A DNA stretch of 64,000 nt from Gordonia otitidis NBRC 100426 (GTDB lineage: Bacteria > Actinomycetota > Actinomycetes > Mycobacteriales > Mycobacteriaceae), in contig NZ_BAFB01000082.1 of NCBI RefSeq assembly GCF_000248075.1, positions 1 to 64,000 on the forward strand, read 5' to 3'. How positions within the stretch are numbered: position 1 is the stretch's first letter; each line of letters starts with the position of its first letter. Shown here in pieces: positions 11,868 through 20,613 of this stretch. The translations under genes and the position numbers were made by a program. Below the pieces are notes generated by a model. That model saw only the letters and a program-made list of their open reading frames with translations, ran no database searches and was not told the origin of the DNA.

Positions 11868-12881
11868 TCAATCGCGGTATGAGGGTTGGGGGGCGCCGTA
11901 TCCCGGTCCGAGGATCGACAGCCACTGGTCGTACATGTCCTGCCACCGCCCGGAGGCGCGGAGTTGGGCGAGGGTCCCGTTGACGAACCGCACCATGTCG
12001 TCGTGCCCGACCGGCATGCCAACTCCGTAGTTCTCCTGGCCGAGGCTGGGTCCGACGACCTGCGCCCACGGATCCTGTGTCGCCAGGCCTGCGAGGATCG
12101 CGTCGTCGGTGCTGACCGCGTCGACCTGCGCCTGCTGGAGCATGACCAGGCAGTCGGCCCACGTCGTGGTGGTCACCATCTTCGCACGGGGTTGTATCTG
12201 CTGCATGCGGCCGATCGACGTGGTGCCCCGCGCAGCGCAGACCCGCTTGTTCGCCAGCTGCTCCGGACCGGTGATGACGGATCCGCGCAGTGCGAGAATT
12301 CGTTGGGATGCAACGTAATACGGTGCTGAGAAGCTGATGTCGCGCAGGCGGTCGCAGGTGATGCTCATCGTCTTGATCACGACGTCGACCTCCTGATTGC
12401 GGAGCGCGTTGATGCGTTCGCTCGAACTCAACACGCGGAACTCGATGCGGTTGGGGTCGTTGAAGATCGCACGGGAGATCTCATGCGCGAGGTCGACGTC
12501 GAATCCCTGGATGTCACCGGTGATCGGATCGCGGAAGCTGAACAGGTTGGAGCCGATGTCGGTGCCCACGATCAGTCGGCCGCGCCGGAAGATCGCGTCC
12601 ATCGTGCTCCCCGGCGGCATACGAGCGGGTTCGGGTTGCTGCGCCGCGGGCCGCAGGCTCTGCGTCGCATCGCACGACGACGAGTTGGGCGGAGCTTCCT
12701 TGGCGACGTCGAACTCGGACCCGAGGGGCTCCGGCACCTCGGCTGTCGCACTCGGGCCGGGAGACGGCGGTGCCGGGAAGTCGACGCAGCCGGAGAGCAT
12801 GACCATACCCACCACGAGTGCGACGAACGAGATCGTCGTTCGCGCCATGCCCGATGGTCCGCGGCCGGTGTGCGTTCTCAT
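11868..12881 (-). CDS. glnH: glutamine/amino-acid-binding lipoprotein GlnH
   Basis: This is a 337-residue extracytoplasmic solute-binding protein of family 3. The N-terminus carries a lipoprotein signal with a hydrophobic stretch ending in the lipobox LSGC near residue 28. A proline-rich linker follows and then a two-lobed amino-acid-binding domain (RRGRLIVGTDIGSNLFSF, VDVVIKTMSITCDRLRDISFS). In M. tuberculosis the orthologue binds Asp, Glu, Asn and Gln and signals through GlnX to PknG. No ABC permease or ATPase is adjacent, which supports a sensory rather than a transport role. The ATG overlaps the glnX stop (ATGA), implying coupled translation; this decides the start over longer upstream frames. 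Confidence 0.93.
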   Translation of the reverse strand: MRTHTGRGPSGMARTTISFVALVVGMVMLSGCVDFPAPPSPGPSATAEVPEPLGSEFDVAKEAPPNSSSCDATQSLRPAAQQPEPARMPPGSTMDAIFRRGRLIVGTDIGSNLFSFRDPITGDIQGFDVDLAHEISRAIFNDPNRIEFRVLSSSERINALRNQEVDVVIKTMSITCDRLRDISFSAPYYVASQRILALRGSVITGPEQLANKRVCAARGTTSIGRMQQIQPRAKMVTTTTWADCLVMLQQAQVDAVSTDDAILAGLATQDPWAQVVGPSLGQENYGVGMPVGHDDMVRFVNGTLAQLRASGRWQDMYDQWLSILGPGYGAPQPSYRD

Positions 12882-14365
12882 CGGTACTCCCGGATGCGGG
12901 GGATCATGCCGAGGATCAACGCGATCGTCGCGAAGACCGACAGCGCGAGAATTCCGTTGCCGGTGAAGCCGAGTACACGCTGCGCGGTGTTGATGTCGTC
13001 GCGGAACGAGGATCGGGTGGTGGTCATCGCATTCACCAGTGCGGAGTCGACCGCGTTGTAACTGGTCTCCGAACTCTGTGGCGACGAACCGACCGTCATG
13101 ACACGCGCCTGCGAGAAGTTTCCGGTGGTCATCTCGTCGCGCACCTGGGCGTCGGTCCTCTTCCACTGGTCGAGTGCGCCGCGCAACGTGGCGATCCGAG
13201 CACTGTCGAGCGAGCCCGACGACTGTCCGTCCTTGTCGAGCCTGTCCAGAAGCATGCCGATCCGGTCGGTCGACTGCTCGAACGAGTCCTGCAGGCCGGA
13301 TTGGTCGCCTCGTCGGAGCAGCGACAGCGTCTCGGCCGAACGCGCCTGTTGAGTGAGGATGCGGGCCTCGGTGAGTTCACGCAGCGGGGTCGCGCCTTCG
13401 GTCTTGGCCGAGCTGGTCGCCGCCACCGACAGCAGGCCGGACGTGAGCAACCAGATCAATCCGCCGATGATCGCGACCAGCGCGGCAACGATGCCGACGT
13501 TGAACCGGCGCCTGGTGCGTCGTGCCAGGTAGCGCGACGTGCCGAGGAGAAGGAGCACGACGACGAACAGCGCGACGTAGACGCCCCACGGAGGAGTTGT
13601 CAGGGCACTCTGCGGATCGGCGATGGCCAGCGAGCGTCGCTCGTACACCCGCTGCGCGGCGGGCAGGATCGTGTTCTGCATGACCGCCGACGCCTGACCG
13701 AGGTATGCCGATCCGACGGGATTGCCGAGCCTGTTGTTGGTCCGGGCGGTCTCGACCAGCCCGCTGTAGACGGGGATGGTCGTGGTGAGGGTCTCCAGAT
13801 CGGAGTTGAGTGCGCGGGTGTCGGCTGTCGCGTCGGAGCCCGGTCCGGTGTCGCTTCCCGCGGTGACGAGCAGCGACGACGACGCGGTCGCCAGCGCGTC
13901 GGAGTATCGCTGACGCAGTTGCGGATTCTCCGGACCGCCGGAGATGAACGCCGAGTTGGCGGCCGCGTCGGCGATCGACAGCGAGCTGTAGAGCACCTGC
14001 GCGGCCTCGGACAACGGTTCGGCACGGTCGATGATCGTCTGCAGCTGATGCGTCCGATTGTTGAGGGTCGTCGACGCGTACCACCCCGTCGCGAGCGAGG
14101 TGACCGCAACCACGAAACACAACAGGATCAACTTTCCCGGTGTCGTCCTCGCGTAGTGCCGTACCGAGGAGAACGGCGACTGGGCGGCGGCCCGTGCGGA
14201 GGCGACGAGTTCGCGACGGTCGCTGAGCACCTCACGCAGCGGTGGCGATGTGGTTGCCGGGCGAACGGTCCGCCCTGCTCGGGTCAGCACTGCCCGCACG
14301 GGGGATGCGTCGCCGGTCACCTTCTCTGTCCCCTCTGCGTTCGCCGTCGATGTCGGGTTGTCCAC
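12878..14365 (-). CDS. glnX: membrane sensor protein GlnX
   Basis: This is an integral membrane protein of about 495 residues with four hydrophobic segments: one near the N-terminus (GKLILLCFVVAVTSLATGW), two in the middle and one near the C-terminus. Two large helical extracytoplasmic domains lie between them. In M. tuberculosis the orthologue (Rv0412c) passes the GlnH ligand signal to PknG across the membrane. The start is uncertain. GTG 14365 has GAGGA just upstream, but GTG 14320 is also possible, and homology is strong only after the disordered N-terminus. It is the first gene of the operon and is divergent from mutT3. Confidence 0.88.
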   Translation of the reverse strand: MDNPTSTANAEGTEKVTGDASPVRAVLTRAGRTVRPATTSPPLREVLSDRRELVASARAAAQSPFSSVRHYARTTPGKLILLCFVVAVTSLATGWYASTTLNNRTHQLQTIIDRAEPLSEAAQVLYSSLSIADAAANSAFISGGPENPQLRQRYSDALATASSSLLVTAGSDTGPGSDATADTRALNSDLETLTTTIPVYSGLVETARTNNRLGNPVGSAYLGQASAVMQNTILPAAQRVYERRSLAIADPQSALTTPPWGVYVALFVVVLLLLGTSRYLARRTRRRFNVGIVAALVAIIGGLIWLLTSGLLSVAATSSAKTEGATPLRELTEARILTQQARSAETLSLLRRGDQSGLQDSFEQSTDRIGMLLDRLDKDGQSSGSLDSARIATLRGALDQWKRTDAQVRDEMTTGNFSQARVMTVGSSPQSSETSYNAVDSALVNAMTTTRSSFRDDINTAQRVLGFTGNGILALSVFATIALILGMIPRIREYR

Positions 14366-14523
14366 TCCTCGGGTATGTCGTACGCCACGTCGAGTCCGTT
14401 TCCACCCTAGTCCGCGTTGTCCGCTTGGCGACTGCACCGGACGAGGGAGTGTCACGCGGCTGTGAGTTCACATAGGTTGGTGGGCGCGGGGGTTGGAGGG
14501 CACGGCAACGATCAGGAGGCGCG

Positions 14524-15003
14524 GTGCGCGGCGACGGCGACGGTTGGGTGTTCGACAGCGGTGCGAGGTACTGGGGCCTGCACGGCGCTGCGGGTCTGCT
14601 CCTGCGTGCGCCGCTTCCCGACGGAGACATGGGAGTACTGCTGCAGCACCGTGCGGTCTGGTCAGATCAGGGCGGCACCTGGGGTCTGCCCGGCGGAGCG
14701 CGCGATTCGCACGAGAGTGCCGTCGACACCGCGATCCGGGAAGCGGGCGAGGAAGCGGGCATCGTCGCCGACCAGGTGACGGTCGTCGCGGCTCTCGTCA
14801 CCCACCGCACCGAGAGCGGGTGGACCTACACGACGGTGATCGCCGACGCCGAACGACCGGTCGTCACCACCGCCAACCTCGAGTCGACGGAATTGCGCTG
14901 GGTACCCGAACCGGTAGTGACCACGCTGCCGCTGCATCCCGCATTCGGTACGGCATGGCCCGGGTTGCGCGAACGCATCGCTGCGCTGGACTCGATGCCC
15001 TGA
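14524..15003 (+). CDS. mutT3: NUDIX hydrolase, MutT3-like
   Basis: This is a 159-residue NUDIX pyrophosphohydrolase expected to act on damaged or excess nucleoside triphosphates. The Nudix box is complete (GGARDSHESAVDTAIREAGE, near residues 58-80, followed by EAGI). The start is GTG 14524, with AGGAGG four bases upstream. The position between the pknG operon and thiE matches mutT3 in M. tuberculosis, and this synteny is the basis for the symbol. The exact substrate is not shown by sequence. Confidence 0.88.
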   Translation: MRGDGDGWVFDSGARYWGLHGAAGLLLRAPLPDGDMGVLLQHRAVWSDQGGTWGLPGGARDSHESAVDTAIREAGEEAGIVADQVTVVAALVTHRTESGWTYTTVIADAERPVVTTANLESTELRWVPEPVVTTLPLHPAFGTAWPGLRERIAALDSMP

Positions 15004-15024
15004 ACCGAGGCGTCTGCCGTGCGT

Positions 15025-15414
15025 TCAGAGACCCACGCCGAGATCGCGGCCTGCGAGCAGGCGGTTCGCGCCGGCGATCAGAGCGTTGATGTTCGCGTCG
15101 GCCGTCGTCTCACCGTCACCGGTGGCCCAGCACTGACGTCGATCGTGCTCGCAGAGCAGGAACGAGACGTTGCGGTCGTCGAGTCGACGCTGGTGTAGTC
15201 GGACGATCTGCACGGAGACCCCGAGGTCGTGCAGGATCGACGTCATCGCGCCGACCGGCCCGGTCGATGTCGCGGACATCGACATGATCCGATCGTCGTA
15301 GGCGATGGTCGCCCGACACTCGACCATGTCGCCGGGTGCCGGAGCGACGCTCCACGACCCGAGACGAATCGTGCCGGTCGCGGTGTATTCGTCGATGAAT
15401 TGCTGCCAGGTCAT
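15025..15414 (-). CDS. stand-alone LeuA-type allosteric (dimerisation) domain protein
   Basis: This 129-residue protein resembles the C-terminal regulatory domain of alpha-isopropylmalate synthase (PF08502). It shows the pattern of a beta-rich N-part, then STGPVGAMTSILHDLGVSV, and a final helix SNINALIAGANRL-like (here ADANINALIAGANRL). No catalytic TIM barrel is present nearby. The ATG at 15414 is fixed by a well-placed GGAGG. In full-length enzymes this domain binds leucine for feedback control. A free copy might bind a branched-chain amino acid or pair with a synthase encoded elsewhere. The fold assignment is from pattern memory and the function is inference. Confidence 0.68.
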   Translation of the reverse strand: MTWQQFIDEYTATGTIRLGSWSVAPAPGDMVECRATIAYDDRIMSMSATSTGPVGAMTSILHDLGVSVQIVRLHQRRLDDRNVSFLLCEHDRRQCWATGDGETTADANINALIAGANRLLAGRDLGVGL

Positions 15415-15767
15415 ACCTGCCGCCTCCTGACGGATTCCGCGGGGAAGTCGACGGCCGGTCCGCTGCCAGAGCGGGTCGGTGGCGTCACGGTCACAGCATG
15501 AGGGCGAAAGATGAATGTTGTGCATCGGTGAAGGTCATTCCGGTCGAAGAATCGGTGACCGACGAGCGCATGACGACCCCGCAGCGGGGGGTCGGTCGAA
15601 ACTAGACCCCGCTGCGGCGGGCTACGCGGAGGCCGCGGGTGCAGAGGATTCTCGGTGCGCACAACATGGTGGCGTCTACATTAGCCCCGACCACCGGGAT
15701 GACCGCAAGTGGTTCGACCGACTGCTCCCCGGTTGCGGGAAAGCCACGAGTGGGGCGCCCGGTGGGT
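15415..15767. other. 353-bp intergenic region with small GC-rich dyads
   Basis: No convincing gene is visible here. The region holds the promoter side of the LeuA-domain gene and the 3' side of thiE. A 13-bp dyad (CCCCG CAG CGGGG, 15577-15589) is followed about 20 bp later by a related GC-rich string (CCCCGCTGCGG). They may form a weak terminator, but neither has a T-run. Confidence 0.35.
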
Positions 15768-16460
15768 TCAGGCGAGGGGATCTCGCAGTTCCGTCGCTGC
15801 CGCCGCGGGATCGGATGCCGCGGTGATCGCGCGTACGACGACGATCCGCTGTGCACCCGCGGCGGTCACCTCCGGCAGTCGTGTCGCGTCGATCCCACCG
15901 ATCGCGAACCACGGCTTACGGTGGCGGACATCGTCGGCCGACTCGTTCGCGGCGACCTCGCGCACGAGTTCGAGGCCAGGTGCGTGACGCCCGGGCTTCG
16001 TCGGTGTCGGCCAACACGGGCCGACACAGAAATAGTCGACGTCGGGATCGGCTGCCGCTGCCGCGGCCTGCTCGACGTCGTGCGTCGACCTGCCGACGAT
16101 CACGTGCTTCCCGACGATCCGACGAGCCGCTGCGGGCGGCAGATCGTCCTGTCCGATGTGCAGGATGTCGGCATCGGCGAGCGTCGCGATGTCGGCCCGG
16201 TCGTTGACCGCCAGAAGCGCGTTGCGGGCACTCGTCACCTCACGCAGCAGTGCGAGGATCTCCAGTTCCTCGCGTGCCTCGAGAGTGCCGAACTGCTTCT
16301 CGCCGGCCGACCCCTTGTCGCGCAGTTGCACGATGTCGACGCCGCCCGCCAGCGCGGCGTCGACGAACTCGACGAGGTCGCCGCGTTCTCGCCGCGCGTC
16401 GGTACACAGGTAGAGCAGTGCCGTGGCGAGCCGAGCATGCCGGTGCGAGTGGATGGCCAT
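15768..16460 (-). CDS. thiE: thiamine-phosphate synthase
   Basis: ThiE joins HMP pyrophosphate and HET phosphate (thiazole phosphate) to make thiamine phosphate. The 230-residue TIM-barrel protein keeps [18 protein letters not shown] near the N-terminus, [62 protein letters not shown] and [10 protein letters not shown] 16460 is where homology begins; a GTG one codon upstream is an alternative. It is divergent from the riboswitch-controlled thiOSG operon, as in M. tuberculosis. The riboswitch lies on the other strand and would not control thiE directly. Confidence 0.95.
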   Translation of the reverse strand: MAIHSHRHARLATALLYLCTDARRERGDLVEFVDAALAGGVDIVQLRDKGSAGEKQFGTLEAREELEILALLREVTSARNALLAVNDRADIATLADADILHIGQDDLPPAAARRIVGKHVIVGRSTHDVEQAAAAAADPDVDYFCVGPCWPTPTKPGRHAPGLELVREVAANESADDVRHRKPWFAIGGIDATRLPEVTAAGAQRIVVVRAITAASDPAAAATELRDPLA

Positions 16461-16538
16461 CACGGTGGTCAGCGTAGCCGTCGACGCACGGTGGCCGAGG
16501 ACGCGAGATCGGCAACCCAGTACGCTGGAACGCGAAAC

Positions 16539-16630
16539 ACACGGGAGTCCGACGATCGCCGGGCTGAGAGTGCGGGGCCGCGCCCGCTGACCGTCGTACC
16601 TGATCCGGGTCATGCCGGCGAAGGAAGGAC
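16539..16630 (+). promoter_or_regulatory. TPP riboswitch (THI element)
   Basis: The conserved TPP aptamer blocks are present in order: ACACGGGAG at the 5' side, GGGCTGAGAG (CTGAGA at 16564-16569), a variable GC-rich helix, ACCTGATCCGGG (16598-16609), and CATGCCGGCGAAGGAA (16611-16626). It ends about 12 nt before the thiO start. The GGAAGG at its 3' edge is the only ribosome-site candidate for thiO. Control by hiding the ribosome site when TPP binds is therefore likely. Confidence 0.95.
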
Positions 16631-16641
16631 GTCTGCAGTTC

Positions 16642-17762
16642 ATGTCCGATACATCGGTTCCCGACCTCGCTGTCGTCGGCGGCGGCGTCGTCGGACTCAC
16701 CAGTGCTCTCGCGGCGGTGGACGCGGGTATGCGCGTCGTCGTCCACGACGCCGGTGCACAGCAGCGGGCCTCGCATGTCGCGGGCGGCATGCTCGGCTCA
16801 CTCGGTGAAGGACTGCCGGGCGAGGAGGCACTGCTCGCCGCGACGTCGGAGTCGGTGGCCGGGTGGCCTGCGTTGCTCCGACGACTCGGCGACCCACTGC
16901 GCGACGGAGGCCCCGCGGGTGCGGAGAGCATCTCGGTGGCCGACGACTCGCTGTTCGTCGCGACGACAGCCACTGACCACGAACATCTCACACGGCTCGC
17001 GCAGACGGTGTGGACGCCGTCGTCGGTCGACACACGCGAGGTCCGTCCGGTCGGGCCGAGTCAGATCCGCGAGTTGGAGGGGGCCCTGTCGTCGCGTCTG
17101 GTCGGCGGGTTCCTCGCCCTCGGCGAGGGTGCTGTCGACAACCGACTGCTGCTGACGCGACTTCGTGGCGCTCTGCGCGACGCGGGTGCGCAGCTTCGCC
17201 ACGACACCGTCACCGATCTCGCCGATGTCGACGGCGCGCAGGTGTTGCTGGCGGCGGGTGCCGGAGTACCCGGCCTGTGGCCGGACGCGCCCATACATCG
17301 GGCGAAGGGCGAGATCCTGCGGCTGTCGCGGACCAGGTGGTCGGTGCCGCCGCCGAGCCACGTGGTGCGCGCGCGGGTCGACGGCAGAACGGTGTACCTG
17401 GTGCCGCGATCGAACGGAATCGTCGTCGGCGCAACGCAATACGAGTCCGACGAGCCGGGAGCCGAGGTTTCGGGGGTACGTGATCTCCTCGACGACGCGC
17501 TCACTGTGATGCCCGGACTCGCCGGTTACACACTGAGCGAGGTCGGTGTCGGGTATCGGCCGTGCTCTGTCGACGGGCTCCCCATCATCAGACGGATCGA
17601 CGAGCGAGTGATCGTCGCAGCAGGTCATGGACGTAACGGCATCGTCCTCGCGCCGTACACGGCGCAGCGGGTCTCGATGTTGTTGCAGCACAGCGATACC
17701 GACCACCCGACCGGTGACCGCGACAACGACCACGTGAACGAGTACGAGAACGAGGAGGTCAG

Positions 17763-17778
<16 letters not shown>
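16642..17778 (+). CDS. thiO: glycine oxidase ThiO
   Basis: ThiO is an FAD enzyme that oxidises glycine to iminoglycine, the precursor of the thiazole ring in aerobic organisms. The 378-residue protein has a GxGxxG-type FAD fold at the N-terminus ([17 protein letters not shown]). It also has the DAO-family C-terminal block [16 protein letters not shown] followed by [17 protein letters not shown] 16642 follows the TPP riboswitch directly. The gene overlaps thiS by 16 bp, so thiO, thiS and thiG form one translationally linked operon. Confidence 0.93.
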
Positions 17779-18783
<1,005 letters not shown>

Positions 18784-18820
18784 AGGTCGAGGTTGACGCC
18801 TGAGGGTGGCGTTGCGCGCT

Positions 18821-19750
18821 ATGGTCGAGCCGATGCTTGCAGCGGCCGATCTGACCAAGACCTTCGGTGGCGTCACCGCCGTCGACCACCTGAGTTTCAC
18901 CGTCGCACCGGGACGGGTGACGGGCTTTCTGGGTCCGAACGGGGCGGGAAAGTCCACCACGATGCGCATGATCCTAGGTCTGGACCGACCGACGTCGGGC
19001 ACCGCGACGGTCGGTGGGCAGCTCTATCGCGATCTCCGGCATCCGCTACGTCAGGTCGGTGCGCTGCTCGACGCGCACTGGGTGCACCCGAACCGCAGCG
19101 CGCGTAACCACCTGCGGTGGATGGCCGCGACCAACGACATTCCCGAACGCCGAGTCGACGAGGTGCTCGACATGGTCGGGCTGACGTCGGTTGCGAATCA
19201 ACGCGCAGGTGGCTTCTCGCTGGGGATGTCGCAGCGACTCGGACTCGCGGGCGCGCTGTTGGGCGACCCGCACACCCTGGTACTCGACGAACCGGTCAAC
19301 GGTCTCGACCCGGAGGGCATCGTCTGGGTCCGCAACTTCATGCGGTCGCTCGCGGCGCAGGGGCGGACAGTATTCGTGTCGAGCCACCTGCTCACCGAGA
19401 TGTCGTTGACGGCCGACCACGTCATCGTCATCGGCCGCGGCAGATTGATCGCCGACTGCTCCGTCTCCGAATTCACTTCGCGTGCGCGGCCTGTGGCGCG
19501 GGTGCGCACACCGCAGCCCGCAGAGTTGCATCGGGCGCTCGAACTCGCGGGATTGGCGGTCACCCCGGTGTCGGGAGCCGATGGCCGGGTCTACCTGACC
19601 ATCCCCGATGCGGCGACGGATCAGGTCGGCGACATCGCAGCCGCCGCCGGGATCGCCGTGCACGAGTTGGTGTCCGACACCCCGTCGCTCGAGGACGTGT
19701 TCATGGCGGCCACCGCCGAATCGATCGACTACCGGGGAGGGCAGCGCTGA
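18821..19750 (+). CDS. ABC transporter ATP-binding protein
   Basis: This is an ATPase subunit of about 309 residues. The Walker A motif is GPNGAGKSTT near residue 40, the signature is SLGMSQRLGLAGALLG, and Walker B is LVLDEPVNGLDPEG. The C-terminal quarter is the extra domain common in exporters of the drug, bacitracin or lantibiotic-immunity type. ATG 18833 is an alternative start. The stop overlaps the next gene's start (TGATG), so it forms an operon with the permease. Confidence 0.9.
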   Translation: MVEPMLAAADLTKTFGGVTAVDHLSFTVAPGRVTGFLGPNGAGKSTTMRMILGLDRPTSGTATVGGQLYRDLRHPLRQVGALLDAHWVHPNRSARNHLRWMAATNDIPERRVDEVLDMVGLTSVANQRAGGFSLGMSQRLGLAGALLGDPHTLVLDEPVNGLDPEGIVWVRNFMRSLAAQGRTVFVSSHLLTEMSLTADHVIVIGRGRLIADCSVSEFTSRARPVARVRTPQPAELHRALELAGLAVTPVSGADGRVYLTIPDAATDQVGDIAAAAGIAVHELVSDTPSLEDVFMAATAESIDYRGGQR

Positions 19751-20544
19751 TGGGCGCGGTGCGGGCCGAGCAGATCAAGTTGACCAGTACTCGGGCGCCG
19801 TGGTGGTGCACCGCAACCGTCGTCGTCCTCGGGCTCGGCATCGCGGCCCTGATCGCGGTGGTCACACGGGGTGTCGGCGCGGGGCCCGACCAACCGTCCG
19901 ACGTGGGTGCCGACGCATCGTCGGTCGACCAGACCGGTGCGGCGTCGGTCTATCTGATCGGAGTGAACTTCTTCGGTGTCGTCATCCTGATGATCATGGC
20001 GGTCCTCGGGGTGACCACCGAATTCCGCTACGGCACCATCCGCACGTCGTTCCTGGGTATTCCGCGGCGCTGGAATGTGTTGTGTGCGAAGGCCCTCGTG
20101 TATGTGGCGCTGACCTTCGTCATCGTCGTACCCCTGACGCTGTGCAGTGTCCTGGTCGTCATCGCCCTGTCGGACGGGTCGTCGGGACTCGACCTCGGCA
20201 GCGAACACGTCATCCGGCAGATCTGGGGCACGGCCGTCTGGGCGTCGTTGTGCGTCGTCGTGGGTATCGGTGTGGGTGCCATCGTCCGGCAGACGGCGGG
20301 CGCGGTCTCCGTGGTGCTGGTCTGGATGCTGGTGATCGAGAACGTCGCTGCCGCTCTGCCCGTCGTCGGGCGACGTATCGGTCCCTTCCTGCCGTTCCGT
20401 AACGGATCCCGATTCCTCGATGGCGACTTTCCCGGCGACGGCTACCACTGGAACTCGTGGGTGTCGCTTGTCTACTTCGCCGTCTTTGCGGCGATTGTCT
20501 TCGCCATCGGACTGCTGGTGGTGAACCGCCGCGACGCAGGGTAG
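19750..20544 (+). CDS. ABC transporter permease
   Basis: This is a 264-residue membrane protein with six predicted helices, resembling ABC-2-type permeases. It starts in the stop codon of the ATPase gene. Visible features are an N-terminal cytoplasmic segment RAEQIKLTSTRAPWW and the motif EFRYGTIRTSFLGIPRR after the second helix, typical of EcsB/YhaP-like exporters. The two proteins would form a homodimeric export complex. The substrate is unknown. Confidence 0.85.
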   Translation: MGAVRAEQIKLTSTRAPWWCTATVVVLGLGIAALIAVVTRGVGAGPDQPSDVGADASSVDQTGAASVYLIGVNFFGVVILMIMAVLGVTTEFRYGTIRTSFLGIPRRWNVLCAKALVYVALTFVIVVPLTLCSVLVVIALSDGSSGLDLGSEHVIRQIWGTAVWASLCVVVGIGVGAIVRQTAGAVSVVLVWMLVIENVAAALPVVGRRIGPFLPFRNGSRFLDGDFPGDGYHWNSWVSLVYFAVFAAIVFAIGLLVVNRRDAG

Positions 20545-20599
20545 TCCGTTCGGAGGACGATCTCGTCAGCTGGCGTACGGAAAAGGCCAGGTGGTTGTC

Positions 20600-20605
20600 T
20601 AAAAT
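20600..20605 (+). promoter_or_regulatory. -10 hexamer of the LuxR-type regulator gene
   Basis: TAAAAT lies 8 nt before the ATG at 20614, and there is no Shine-Dalgarno sequence in between. With the usual 6-8 nt from the -10 box to the transcription start, the mRNA would begin at or next to the start codon (leaderless). No clear -35 box is visible. Confidence 0.4.
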
Positions 20606-20613
20606 TTGAGTCC

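Noticed and set aside
12818-14410. 530-codon plus-strand open frame
   Set aside because: It is antisense to glnX, which has clear membrane helices, and to the end of glnH. The frame is Arg/Gly/His-rich with no motif, as is usual for reverse frames in GC-rich DNA.
20545-20613. Terminator between the ABC permease and LuxR-type genes
   Set aside because: Only a weak TCCGTTCGGA dyad is present, too short to call.
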